NCBI RefSeq assembly: GCF_000972705.2
Contig: NZ_LATL02000128.1
Span: forward strand, 1-40,385
DNA: 40,385 nt
From: Limnoraphis robusta CS-951
GTDB taxonomy: Bacteria > Cyanobacteriota > Cyanobacteriia > Cyanobacteriales > Microcoleaceae
Reading direction: 5' to 3'
The translations under genes and the position numbers were made by a program. The notes under the pieces are model-generated. The model ran no database searches. It saw nothing but the letters and a program-made list of their open reading frames with translations, and was not told where the DNA came from. Positions 18,797 to 27,157 of this stretch are shown in pieces. Position 1 is the stretch's first letter; every line of letters begins with the position of its first letter.

Positions 18797-18943
18797 ACTC
18801 CTAGTTGAGCGCAAAAAGGATTGATGGTAAGCCCGATAGATTGACTTGCCTCTCCCGCCCCACCCACGAGGGGATGGGGAATTCCCGGCAATCTTGTTAA
18901 AATCAAAGCAATTCCAATGTAAAGTTTTGATAAATGTTGAACC

Positions 18944-19618
18944 ATGAATGAACCTTTAAGCTTAGAACAAATTGCAACTCAACTGGAAAGTGAAAATTCC
19001 CGGGATCGGATGCTAGCTTTGGCTTCGCTACGAAAAGTTCCTCCGGCTGATGCTGTTCCGTTAATCAAAAAAGTCTTAAACGATCCCAACTTACCGATTC
19101 GCTCAATGGCAGTATTTGCGCTCGGTATCAAACCCACAGAGGAATGCTATCCAATTTTAGTCGAATTGTTGGAATCTGATCCAGATTACGGTATTCGAGC
19201 AGATGCGGCGGGTGCTTTAGGTTATCTAGAAGATATTCGAGCCTTTGAACCGTTGGTGCGTGCTTTTTATGAAGACACAGACTGGTTAGTGCGGTTTAGT
19301 GCGGCGGTTTCTTTAGGAAATCTCAAGGATATTCGCGCTCACGATGTCTTAATTCAAGCGTTAGACTCTCAAGAGGTTGTTGTTCAACAAGCAGCGATCG
19401 CCGCTTTGGGTGAAATCAAAGATTTAGAAGCAATTGATGCGATTTTACGGTTTGCTCAGTCCGATGATTGGTTAATTCGACAACGACTGTCTGAAGCGTT
19501 AGGAAATCTACCCAGTGCTAAAAGTGTAGCCGCCTTGAAATATTTAGCCAAAGATAGTCATCCCCAAGTCTCAAAAGCGGCGCAACTCTCCCTTGAACGT
19601 CTTTACAGTTTACAGTGA
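18944..19618 (+). CDS. HEAT-repeat protein, phycobilisome-degradation NblB-like
   Basis: 224 residues made almost entirely of ~31-residue PBS-lyase-type HEAT repeats, about six copies (for example PIRSMAVFALG, GIRADAAGALGYLEDIRAFEPL, LVRFSAAVSLGNLKDIRAHDVL, VVQQAAIAALGEIKDLEAIDAI, LIRQRLSEALGNLPSAKSV). These alpha-solenoids bind proteins. In cyanobacteria, short members of this length include NblB, which is needed for phycobilisome breakdown under nutrient stress, and relatives of the CpcE/F bilin lyases. Length and lack of extra domains favour an NblB-like protein, but repeat proteins cannot be assigned on this basis alone, so no symbol is given. The last codons and the stop (CAG TGA) are part of an STRR that continues downstream. 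Convergent with crtH. Confidence 0.8.
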   Translation: MNEPLSLEQIATQLESENSRDRMLALASLRKVPPADAVPLIKKVLNDPNLPIRSMAVFALGIKPTEECYPILVELLESDPDYGIRADAAGALGYLEDIRAFEPLVRAFYEDTDWLVRFSAAVSLGNLKDIRAHDVLIQALDSQEVVVQQAAIAALGEIKDLEAIDAILRFAQSDDWLIRQRLSEALGNLPSAKSVAALKYLAKDSHPQVSKAAQLSLERLYSLQ

Positions 19619-19735
19619 TCAGTGACCAGTGACCAGTTTTTCAGTGAACAGTGACCAGTGACCAGTGACCAGTTTACAGTGATCAGTGACCAGTAACCAG
19701 TTTACAGTGAACAGTGAACAGTGACCAGTGACCAG
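19606..19735. repeat. Heptameric STRR array (CAGTGAC/CAGTGAA/CAGTTTA variants)
   Basis: About 130 bp of degenerate 7-bp tandem repeats such as CAGTGACCAGTGACCAGT. A 25-bp block starting CAGTTTACAGTGATCAG occurs identically at 19606-19630 and 19670-19694. The first block contains the last codons and stop of the HEAT-repeat gene. Related heptamers occur at 39471-39590. STRRs of this kind are typical of filamentous cyanobacteria. Confidence 0.85.
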
Positions 19736-19746
19736 TCAGTGGGTTA

Positions 19747-19782
19747 GGGGTTAGGGGTTGACTTTCCCCAACCCCTAACCCC
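19747..19782. terminator. 14-bp perfect hairpin between convergent genes
   Basis: GGGGTTAGGGGTTG (19747-19760) is exactly complementary to 19769-19782, with an 8-nt loop. It lies between the ends of the HEAT-repeat gene (+) and crtH (-), so it may end both transcripts. There is no T run, so termination strength is uncertain; it may be just another dispersed repeat (GGGGTTA units). Confidence 0.5.
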
Positions 19783-19826
19783 TGACTATTGCCTATTGCA
19801 AGATTGCAAGATTGCCTTTTTGGCTG

Positions 19827-21371
19827 TTAAAATCCTAAATCTACTGCAATGCGATGGGCGCAAGCAAACCCAGAAAAGGCGACAGCATTTAAGCCTTGAC
19901 CGGGAAAAGTGCTGTCTCCCACACAGTATAAACCCGGAACGGATGTGCGGTTAAATGGCATTCCCAACAACCCCCGCAACCGACGCTGAGGAATCGGGCC
20001 ATAGGTGCCATCTTCTCGGTTGAGAAAACGACGATGCGATCGCGCAGTACCAATTTCCATGTAATCTAACCCCGCATCTAAACCGGGAAAGAATTTTTCT
20101 AAGCGATCAATAAGACGTCCGGCGGCTTCTTCTTTTTTCTGTTCATATTCCGCCTCCGATAACCCAAGCCATTGCTCAATATAACTAGGGGTAAAGGTGT
20201 GCAGAATGTGATAACCTTCAGGAGCCAGAGATGGATCGAGAAGCGTGGGAATGGAAACAAAGATTGTTCCTTCTGGTTGTTCCATTTGTTGCCAATCTTC
20301 GACAATCACATGATGACATTCTGTTCCCGGTGGAAACACAGATGCCTCAACTCCCAAATGCAGGTTAAGAAAACTGGGTGATTTTTGATAGCGCTGTCGC
20401 CATTTAATTTCTGATTTGGGGGTTTGTTCAGAAGGAATCAATTTACCAAAGGTATCCCAGCGTGTGGCATTGGAAACAATACGTTTGGCTCGATAGATGC
20501 TACCATCGGTTAATTCAACACCAACAGCCCTGCCTTGTTCCAAGATAATTTGTTTGACTCTGGCTTTATAGTGAATTTGACCTCCTGCTTTTTCCAGTCC
20601 TTCGGCTAACTTAATCGAGATTTCACCAACTCCACCTTTGGGATAGTTAATCCCTCCATAATGGCGATCTGAAAACACCATTCCGGCGTTAATCATTGGA
20701 GTAAAATCAGCCGGAACAACCGACCAGCAGTAACATTCTATATCTATAAACTTTAATAGCTGCGGATCGCTAATATAACGTCGGGCGACTTCACCTGCAT
20801 TTTGGGGTAAATATTGTGCTAAACCCAAACAAGCCCCCGGATTTTGGAAAAATACTCGCATCAGATAACGGGGTTCTTCTAACGAGAGAAGTTCCATCGA
20901 GTTGAGGCAGTTGAAAACTTTCCAGCATTCATCATAAAATTTACGAATTCCTTGCTGTTCGTGGGGAAACTTCTCAATTAGTTCTTTCAAGAATTTTTCA
21001 TAATCCCGATGAACTTGTACTTCAAGGTCTTCGGGGAGGTGATAATGGATCTGTACCGGGTCAGGAATGGTTTCTAAGCTAACATTAACGGCTTCTAAGG
21101 CACGGGTTAACAGGTTTGTGGTGCCTTTGTCACCAAAACCAAAAATCATCGAGGCACCGACATCAAAGCGATATCCTTCTCGTTCAAAGTAGCCCGAACT
21201 TCCGCCCGGAATGATATAACTTTCGAGGACGAGTACGTTAGCGCCTTTAGCGGCTAACTGCGTTGCTGTCACCAGTCCTCCAATCCCAGAACCAATGACA
21301 ATGACATCAAATACTTGTGAGGTGGGTACTGTGTTGGCACCAATAGACGGCTGACGGCTAGGAACAGGCAT
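19827..21371 (-). CDS. crtH: Carotenoid isomerase (prolycopene cis-trans isomerase, CRTISO type)
   Basis: Converts poly-cis lycopene made by the CrtP/CrtQ route to all-trans lycopene; FAD-dependent, membrane-associated. 514 residues from the ATG at 21371, chosen because a GAAGAGAG lies just upstream and the FAD domain starts shortly after; a further 29 codons are open in frame upstream but look non-coding. Visible: [20 protein letters not shown] (dinucleotide fold), [56 protein letters not shown], and the C-terminal [20 protein letters not shown] with [16 protein letters not shown]. These are CrtH signatures rather than CrtI or CrtO. It follows tex on the same strand, 277 bp behind it, with a repeat element in between. 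Confidence 0.92.
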   Translation of the reverse strand: MPVPSRQPSIGANTVPTSQVFDVIVIGSGIGGLVTATQLAAKGANVLVLESYIIPGGSSGYFEREGYRFDVGASMIFGFGDKGTTNLLTRALEAVNVSLETIPDPVQIHYHLPEDLEVQVHRDYEKFLKELIEKFPHEQQGIRKFYDECWKVFNCLNSMELLSLEEPRYLMRVFFQNPGACLGLAQYLPQNAGEVARRYISDPQLLKFIDIECYCWSVVPADFTPMINAGMVFSDRHYGGINYPKGGVGEISIKLAEGLEKAGGQIHYKARVKQIILEQGRAVGVELTDGSIYRAKRIVSNATRWDTFGKLIPSEQTPKSEIKWRQRYQKSPSFLNLHLGVEASVFPPGTECHHVIVEDWQQMEQPEGTIFVSIPTLLDPSLAPEGYHILHTFTPSYIEQWLGLSEAEYEQKKEEAAGRLIDRLEKFFPGLDAGLDYMEIGTARSHRRFLNREDGTYGPIPQRRLRGLLGMPFNRTSVPGLYCVGDSTFPGQGLNAVAFSGFACAHRIAVDLGF

Positions 21372-21490
21372 GAAGTTTACTCTCTTCAAGGATTTTCTGA
21401 CTCTCACAGTGTAACGCCCAAGAGCGGTTTGAGGCGAGATAGCCCCGCGATCGCGCAATGTCTATCCCTATTTGTAGGGTGCATCAGACG

Positions 21491-21597
21491 CTATAGCAGG
21501 TCGCGCTGGCTTGTTTACAAGGGTCAAGCCTTGAATGTTACCACCAAGACACAAAGACACAAAGAAGTTGTAAACATTAACCTGCTCATTGCTATAG
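21491..21597. repeat. MITE-like element with nested inverted ends and a CACCAAGACACAAAG core
   Basis: Left end CTATAGCAGG (21491) and TTGTTTACAA (21511-21520) mirror the right end TTGTAAACA (21568-21576), CCTGC (21581) and GCTATAG (21591-21597), with a few indels. The middle (about 21540-21567) is CCACCAAGACACAAAGACAC and its continuation, a relative of the repeat amplified at 28552-29187 beside the GxxExxY gene. It sits between tex and crtH. No coding capacity. Confidence 0.5.
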
Positions 21598-21648
21598 ATT
21601 GAGCGCTCATCTGATTGATCTGAAAATCTGATTCACCCTACTTTTATC

Positions 21649-23802
21649 CTACAATTTCATCGATAAACCAATTCGCTTTAACTTTTCCTTGACTTCTAAG
21701 ACTCGCACTTTCACAACTTGTCCGACTTTCACAAATTTATTGGGATCATCAACAAATTGATCGGCGAGTTGGGAAATATGAACTAAACCATCTTGATGAA
21801 CGCCAATATCAACAAATGCGCCAAAATTTACAACATTGGTGACAATTCCTTCTAATTCCATTCCTTCTTTGAGATCGGAAATTTCCTTAATTCCTTCTTT
21901 GAATGTTGCATATTTAAACTCTGCTCTGGGGTCACGTCCCGGTTTTTCTAACTCCCGAATAATATCTTTTAAGGTGGGAATTCCGATGGTTTCTGTCACG
22001 TATTTTTTTAAGTCGATTGACTTCAACTTTTCTGCAACTTGAGAAATATTCTTCAGAGAAACGCCGACATCTGAAGCAATGGTTTCAACGACTGCATAAC
22101 TTTCGGGATGAACTGCTGTATTATCTAAGGGGTTGGCGCCGTCTCGAATGCGTAAAAAACCGGCTGCTTGTTGATAGGCTTTCGGCCCTAATTTAGCGAC
22201 TTTTAACAACTCTTTGCGGTTTTTAAACACTCCTTTTTCGTTGCGATAGGTGATAATATTTTGGGCAATGGTTGGGGTAATTCCTGAGACAAAGGTTAAC
22301 AGTTCTTTGGATGCGCTATTGAGTTCAACACCGACATAGTTCACACAACTTTCGACGGTTTCATCGAGTTTTTTCTTGAGTAACTTTTGATCAACATCAT
22401 GCTGATACTGTCCAACACCGATGGATTTTGGGTCTATTTTCACTAATTCGGCTAAGGGATCTTGTAGGCGTCGCCCAATACTAATTGCCCCTCGCACGGT
22501 TAAATCTAATTCTGGAAATTCTTGTCGTGCGACATCACTGGCTGAATAAATTGAAGCACCCGATTCATTCACCATGACTTTAATTGGTTTGGTGTCAATT
22601 TGGGTTAAAACTTCCCCAATAAATTCATCGGTTTCTCGCCCTGCGGTACCATTTCCAATGGCAATTAATTCGATTTTGTACTTTTTAATTAATGTTTTAA
22701 TTGTCTTGGCGGCGTCTTGGCGTTGGTTGTTTGATTGATGCGGAAAAATCGTTTGATATTCACAAAATTGTCCTGTTTCTGAGAGGGCTGTGACTTTACA
22801 ACCTGTTCTAAAACCGGGATCAATGGCGAGAGTTGGCTTCATTCCCGCAGGCGAAGATAACAACAATTCTCGTAAATTTGCTTCAAAGGTTTGAATCGAT
22901 TCAATATCGGCGTAGGCTTTGCGATCAGATCGAACTTCACTGATTAAAGAGGTTTTCATCAAACGATTAAACCCATCTTTAATCATCGCTTGATAAAATT
23001 TTCTCACTTCTGCGGTTTTGGTTTTAATTTCCTGGGCTTCTAAATAAGTGAGAACAAAATCTTCATCAAATTCTAAATCGACTTTGAGAATGCCTTCGGA
23101 TTCTCCGCGAAATAGGGCTAATATATTATGAGGTTTAATCTCTGTGGCTTTTTCCCGAAACGTTCGATACATCTCAAACTTTGTTGAACCTTCGGGATAG
23201 TCATCTTTCACCGAGGAAACAAACACGCTTTTGTTCATCAAATATTCTCGTAAATAAGCCCGATATTCTGCTTTTTCTGAGACGATTTCTGCTAAAATAT
23301 CTGAAGCACCTTGTAAGGCTTCTTCTACGGTTTTCACGCCTTTTTCTGCGGAAATATAGTCAGATGCCGCTTTTTCTAAGGGAATGATTGGGGCTTTGGG
23401 AAGGTTCAGAGAGGCGATGAATTCGGCGAGGGGTTCTAAGCCTTTTTCTTTGGCGGTTGTGGCGCGAGTGCGGCGTTTGGGGTTGTAGGGAAGATAGAGA
23501 TCTTCGAGTTCATTTTTCAGTAAACTCGCTTTGATTTTCGCTTGCAGTTCATCGGTGAGTTTCCCTTGATTTTCTATCGCTTCTAAGATGAATTTTTTGC
23601 GATCTTCGAGTTCGGTTAAATAGCTAAAGCGTTCGGAAATATCTCGCAGTTGGGTTTCATCAAGGGAACCCGTTTTTTCTTTGCGATAACGAGCGATAAA
23701 GGGAATGGTTGCACCTTCTGAAAACAGTTCTAGGGTGTTTTCAATTTGATAGGTTTTCAGGGACAATTCTTGAGCGAGAGTTTGAGGAATATTCAGCATC
23801 AT
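21649..23802 (-). CDS. tex: Tex-family RNA-binding transcription accessory protein (S1 domain)
   Basis: 717 residues, close to the family norm. Tex binds RNA and acts as a transcription elongation/accessory factor, though its detailed function is unsettled. Order: N-terminal Tex helical domain (~1-200; ATIPFIARYRKEKTGSLDET), YqgF/RuvC-like fold (~325-450; TLAIDPGFRTGCKVTALSE, AIGNGTAGRETDEFI, MVNESGASIYSASD), helix-hairpin-helix domain (~490-560; LLTFVSGITPTIAQNII, YQQAAGFLRI) and a C-terminal S1 OB-fold (~645-717; LEGIVTNVVNFGAFVDIGVH, GLVHISQLA). Two adjacent ATG codons start the gene; either may be used. It begins 35 bp after the CrtI-type desaturase gene, so the two are probably cotranscribed. 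Confidence 0.95.
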   Translation of the reverse strand: MMLNIPQTLAQELSLKTYQIENTLELFSEGATIPFIARYRKEKTGSLDETQLRDISERFSYLTELEDRKKFILEAIENQGKLTDELQAKIKASLLKNELEDLYLPYNPKRRTRATTAKEKGLEPLAEFIASLNLPKAPIIPLEKAASDYISAEKGVKTVEEALQGASDILAEIVSEKAEYRAYLREYLMNKSVFVSSVKDDYPEGSTKFEMYRTFREKATEIKPHNILALFRGESEGILKVDLEFDEDFVLTYLEAQEIKTKTAEVRKFYQAMIKDGFNRLMKTSLISEVRSDRKAYADIESIQTFEANLRELLLSSPAGMKPTLAIDPGFRTGCKVTALSETGQFCEYQTIFPHQSNNQRQDAAKTIKTLIKKYKIELIAIGNGTAGRETDEFIGEVLTQIDTKPIKVMVNESGASIYSASDVARQEFPELDLTVRGAISIGRRLQDPLAELVKIDPKSIGVGQYQHDVDQKLLKKKLDETVESCVNYVGVELNSASKELLTFVSGITPTIAQNIITYRNEKGVFKNRKELLKVAKLGPKAYQQAAGFLRIRDGANPLDNTAVHPESYAVVETIASDVGVSLKNISQVAEKLKSIDLKKYVTETIGIPTLKDIIRELEKPGRDPRAEFKYATFKEGIKEISDLKEGMELEGIVTNVVNFGAFVDIGVHQDGLVHISQLADQFVDDPNKFVKVGQVVKVRVLEVKEKLKRIGLSMKL

Positions 23803-23837
23803 TTTAACAATCTATTAACTTTTTGGGGATGATAGTT

Positions 23838-25307
23838 TTATCTTTTACCAATCATCTCAGCAACAATTTTAGCTGAACTCATCACTCCGGGTATTCCTGC
23901 GCCGGGATGGGTTCCAGCACCGACAAAATAAAGGTTTTTAACCTCTTCACTGATATTATGAGGGCGGAACCAAGCCGACTGCATGAGTGTGGGTTCTAGG
24001 GAGAATGCACTCCCTTTATAACTGTTTAGCGTATCTTGAAAATGCAGGGGGTCAATGTAATATTCTGTAACAATATGTTGGGATAAGTTGGGTAGGTAAT
24101 GCTGTTCGAGGAATTGAATAATTTTATCTCGGTAGGATTTTGCTGTTGTTTTCCATTCTATTTTAGCATCTAAATTCGGAACAGGAGACAACACATACCA
24201 ACTATCACATCCTGACGGTGCCAGAGTTGGATCTGTGGCGGTTGGACGATGCAAATACAAGGAAAAATCATCGGCTAAATGCTTGCGGTTAAACAAATCA
24301 TTCATTAATCCTTTATATCTTGGCCCCATAATAATTTCGTGATGCGCCATCTGTTCATAACGTCTGTTTGTGCCGAAATATAACACAAATAACGAAATAG
24401 AGTGACGCATTCGTTTAATTTTTGCATCGGTATATTTGCGACGAAAACGAGGTTTTATTAAGTTTAAATACGTCCAGGAAACATCGGCATTACTAACGAT
24501 TGCATCGGCATTTAACAAATTACCATCTTTTAATGCAACTCCCGTCGCTTTTTTTGTTTTATCATTGATTAAAATTTCAGTAACTTCTGTATTGAGTAAC
24601 AGTTTTCCCCCGATTTCTTCAAAGATTTGGACTAACGCTGAAACGAGCGCTCCGGTTCCTCCCATTGCAAACCAAATCCCAAATTTTTGTTCTAATTTGT
24701 GAATCATGGCGTAAATTGAGGTACTTTGAAAAGGGTTTCCGCCAATTAAAAGCGGATGAAAACTAAACACTTGTCGCAAACGTTCATCTTTGATATACTG
24801 ATTAACAAATCCGGCAACAGATTTATAGGATTGTAACTCCATCATATCTGGTGCAACTCTCAACATATCCCATAATTTTGTAAAGGGTTGAGTCATCAAC
24901 GGTAAACCTTTTTCAAAGACTTTGTTAGCCGCTTGACAAAATCGCTGATATCCGGCAACATCTTCAGGATTAAAGGTTCTAATTTGCTCAATTAAATCGT
25001 CAGTATTATCGTTATAATGAAAGACAGAACCATCAGGAAATCGAACATTATAAAAGGGGTTGAGTTTAACCAAGGTTAAATAGTCTTCAGTGCGTTTTCC
25101 GGCTAGTAGAAATAACTCATCAATCAGATAAGGGGAGGTAATAATTGTAGGCCCGCCATCAAAGGTAAATCCATCCTGTTGATAGACATAAGCCCGTCCA
25201 CCAGGGCGATCGCGTTTCTCTACAATTGTGACTTGATGTCCTTGGGCTTGCAGTCGAATTGCTGCTGCGAGTCCACCAAAACCACTACCAATTACAATAA
25301 TGTTCAT
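23838..25307 (-). CDS. crtI: CrtI-type phytoene desaturase (bacterial type)
   Basis: 489 residues, the usual CrtI length. Members desaturate phytoene to lycopene (or fewer steps) using FAD at the membrane. Hallmarks along the protein: IIVIGSGFGGLAAAIRLQAQ, EKRDRPGGRAYVYQQDGFTF, DGGPTIITSPYLIDELF, FSFHPLLIGGNPFQSTSIYA, IWFAMGGTGALVSALVQIFE, VSNADVSWTYLNLI, LFVLYFGTNRRYEQMAHH, GSAFSLEPTLMQSAWFRPHN and the C-terminal YFVGAGTHPGAGIPGVMSSA. The match to proteobacterial CrtI is strong throughout, which excludes CrtP/CrtQ and CrtO. Most cyanobacteria use CrtP-CrtQ-CrtH; Gloeobacter is the known CrtI user. The neighbouring crtH shows the other route is also represented here, so this enzyme may be an extra or specialised desaturase. 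Divergent from the DUF3122 gene across 110 bp, which should hold both promoters. Confidence 0.9.
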   Translation of the reverse strand: MNIIVIGSGFGGLAAAIRLQAQGHQVTIVEKRDRPGGRAYVYQQDGFTFDGGPTIITSPYLIDELFLLAGKRTEDYLTLVKLNPFYNVRFPDGSVFHYNDNTDDLIEQIRTFNPEDVAGYQRFCQAANKVFEKGLPLMTQPFTKLWDMLRVAPDMMELQSYKSVAGFVNQYIKDERLRQVFSFHPLLIGGNPFQSTSIYAMIHKLEQKFGIWFAMGGTGALVSALVQIFEEIGGKLLLNTEVTEILINDKTKKATGVALKDGNLLNADAIVSNADVSWTYLNLIKPRFRRKYTDAKIKRMRHSISLFVLYFGTNRRYEQMAHHEIIMGPRYKGLMNDLFNRKHLADDFSLYLHRPTATDPTLAPSGCDSWYVLSPVPNLDAKIEWKTTAKSYRDKIIQFLEQHYLPNLSQHIVTEYYIDPLHFQDTLNSYKGSAFSLEPTLMQSAWFRPHNISEEVKNLYFVGAGTHPGAGIPGVMSSAKIVAEMIGKR

Positions 25308-25417
25308 TCGGGATTCACAAAAAATTAAACACTCTAAATTTTGATGATCTCAACAATCTGTACAGAAGGATTCAACAGCTTGTATTATTAATTTAAACCC
25401 TAAACCAAAAATCTGCA

Positions 25418-25945
25418 ATGAAAAGTTGGAATCAATTACGTCTATTATTTGCTGTGATTTTGTGTTTGTCATTGCAATTGCTGATGTCTGATCCGGCTTT
25501 GGCTTCAATTCATCGCTACCCGGAAACTGAAAATCAGGTGATGTATCGCTCTAAACAAAGTTTACGCGATCGCCAGGATTTATCTTGGCAAGTGATACTA
25601 TTTAAACGGATAAAATTTGGTCAAGTCAATGAAATTCATTTGCGACTGGTAGGATTTCCTGGCTTAAAAGAATTTGCACATCGAGAACCCCTACAGCTAA
25701 CAACAGCAACTGGACAAACTTGGCAAGCTGAAGATGTGGTTGATTTATCTTTGCCGAAAAATGTGGGAGAATATGATGTATTCAAGATTTTACAACAAAT
25801 TGAAAAAGATATTCCCTTAGAGTTATCCTTGCCTTTAGTTGATTATGAAATAATTAAATTACCCGTTCCGCCCTATGTGGTTAAAGAATGGCGAAAACTG
25901 TTAGACTTAAATGAGTATTCCTACAAAATTTCGGATAATTTTTAG
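25418..25945 (+). CDS. DUF3122 family exported protein
   Basis: 175 residues with a clear signal peptide (LRLLFAVILCLSLQLLMS, cleavage after PALA, residue ~29), so it acts in the thylakoid lumen or periplasm. The mature part matches the cyanobacterial DUF3122 pattern (VMYRSKQSLRDRQDLSWQVI, IHLRLVGFPG, PLQLTTATGQTWQAEDV, KLPVPPYVVKEWRKL). No enzyme motif or metal site is visible and the function is unknown. Only 23 bp separate it from the cytochrome gene, so they probably form an operon and may act together, for example in cytochrome maturation or lumenal electron transfer; that is inference only. Confidence 0.8.
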   Translation: MKSWNQLRLLFAVILCLSLQLLMSDPALASIHRYPETENQVMYRSKQSLRDRQDLSWQVILFKRIKFGQVNEIHLRLVGFPGLKEFAHREPLQLTTATGQTWQAEDVVDLSLPKNVGEYDVFKILQQIEKDIPLELSLPLVDYEIIKLPVPPYVVKEWRKLLDLNEYSYKISDNF

Positions 25946-25968
25946 TTTTAGCATTAACCCAGAGTTCA

Positions 25969-26313
25969 ATGAAAATCACCAAAATATTAACCTGTTTTAT
26001 TCTCATTTTAACCTTTGTGATGTTAACTGTTACTTCTCCCGTGAAGGCGGATGACCTCAGTAACGGTGCTAAAATTTTTAACTTGCAATGTGCGGGTTGT
26101 CATGGGGGAGGTGGTAATATTATCAGACGGGGTAAAACGTTAAAGAAAAAGGCATTAGATCGAAATGGATATGATACCCTTGAGGCGATTTCTTACTTAG
26201 TTAGTCAGGGTAAAGCGAATATGCCTGCTTATAAAGAACGTTTAACCCCAAAAGAAATTCAAGATGTTTCTGAGTATGTAATCAAGCAAGCTGAAAAAAA
26301 TTGGCAGTCGTAG
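25969..26313 (+). CDS. petJ: Cytochrome c6-like lumenal c-type cytochrome
   Basis: 114 residues: signal peptide ~1-27 (KILTCFILILTFVMLTVTS, cleavage after VKA) and a mature class I cytochrome c of about 87 residues. The heme site CAGCH is at 41-45 and the distal ligand is Met85 in ANMPAY; KTLKKKALDRNGYDTLEAI and the C-terminal YVIKQAEKNW are typical of c6. Cytochrome c6 carries electrons from cytochrome b6f to photosystem I or terminal oxidase. Differences from common c6 (RRGKTLKKK where others have acidic or neutral residues; AYKERLTP instead of AFGGRL) leave open a c6-like variant with another partner, so the symbol is tentative. Second gene of the DUF3122 operon. Confidence 0.85.
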   Translation: MKITKILTCFILILTFVMLTVTSPVKADDLSNGAKIFNLQCAGCHGGGGNIIRRGKTLKKKALDRNGYDTLEAISYLVSQGKANMPAYKERLTPKEIQDVSEYVIKQAEKNWQS

Positions 26314-26321
26314 AAGACCTG

Positions 26322-26386
26322 AGAAACCGGGTTTCTAAACAAAAAATCTAGGCAAGCTGAAAGCAGTGGCAAGAAACCCGGTTTCT
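26322..26386. terminator. Split AGAAACCCGGTTTCT inverted pair between convergent genes
   Basis: AGAAACCGGGTTTCT at 26322-26336 and its exact complement at 26372-26386 form a 15-bp stem around a 35-nt loop. Each arm is followed by the same CTAAAC. It fills the gap between the cytochrome gene (+) and the HAD gene (-), so a bidirectional terminator role is likely, although a T run is lacking. Same family as the hairpins at 8088, 33899 and 38782. Confidence 0.6.
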
Positions 26387-26390
26387 AAAC

Positions 26391-27086
26391 TTATAAATTC
26401 ATTAAAGAAACCAACGTTTTCAAATCAGGAACTTCTAAGTCAGGTTTAGCGGTTGCGGGTTTGGTAGCGCCCGATCCTGCTTTCCCTTGTTGTCGGTTCA
26501 CCCAAACGCTTTTTAAGCCTAATTGTTGAGCCGGGACAATATCGTGATAGACACTTTGGGCAACGTGTAATAGTTTATCCGTAGAAAGTCCGATTTTTTC
26601 GAGAGTGAATTCAAAATTTCTCAGTGTAGGCTTATAAGATTTTACCTGTTGAGCGGTGACAACTGCATCAAATTCTACCTGTAACTGTTGAGCCGTTTGA
26701 GCAAACAAATCATCATCAATATTAGAAATAATCACTAAACGATAGTTTAGTTTTAAGGCTTTCAGTGATTCTATTGTATCAGAAAAAGGTTGCCAATTTT
26801 GAATCGACATCCACAAACTATCCAACTCAGTCGTTGTGGGTTCAAACTCTAACCGTTCCCCAATTTTTTGGACAACTTCCCGCAAAACATCTTTATAGCT
26901 TTGGTATTCACCCGCTTCAGCAACAGACTCAAATTCCGCAAACCATTCTAACAGTTGTCGTTCATTGCAATCAATTTGATGAGCCGAAACCAACTGTTTT
27001 AAAACAGGAGTAATTCCCGCTTCCCAATCCATTAAAGTTCCATAACAGTCAAAACTCAAAGCCTCAAATTGCTTAAAATTTAACAT
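26391..27086 (-). CDS. HAD-superfamily hydrolase, type II haloacid dehalogenase-like
   Basis: 231 residues from the ATG at 27086, preceded by GAGGG at a good distance; ten in-frame codons further upstream are probably not used. HAD motifs are present: I with the nucleophile Asp13 in ALSFDCYGTLMDWEAG, II in LVIISNIDDDLF, the Lys of motif III in VKSYKPTLRNFEFTLEKIG, and IV-like LLHVAQSVYHDIVPAQQLG, followed by GLKSVWVNRQ. The SFDCYGTLxDWExG start and HDIVPA ending are typical of haloacid dehalogenase type II relatives. The real substrate may be a 2-haloacid or a phosphorylated metabolite; the sequence does not decide. The C-terminal tail (GATKPATAKPDLEVPDLKT) is slightly extended and rich in Ala/Pro/Lys. 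Confidence 0.85.
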   Translation of the reverse strand: MLNFKQFEALSFDCYGTLMDWEAGITPVLKQLVSAHQIDCNERQLLEWFAEFESVAEAGEYQSYKDVLREVVQKIGERLEFEPTTTELDSLWMSIQNWQPFSDTIESLKALKLNYRLVIISNIDDDLFAQTAQQLQVEFDAVVTAQQVKSYKPTLRNFEFTLEKIGLSTDKLLHVAQSVYHDIVPAQQLGLKSVWVNRQQGKAGSGATKPATAKPDLEVPDLKTLVSLMNL

Positions 27087-27157
27087 CTTTGATGCCCTCA
27101 ATTTTAATAAATTCAAGAATCACCTACAAAACCAATTAGCAACCCTCAGACTTAGAA

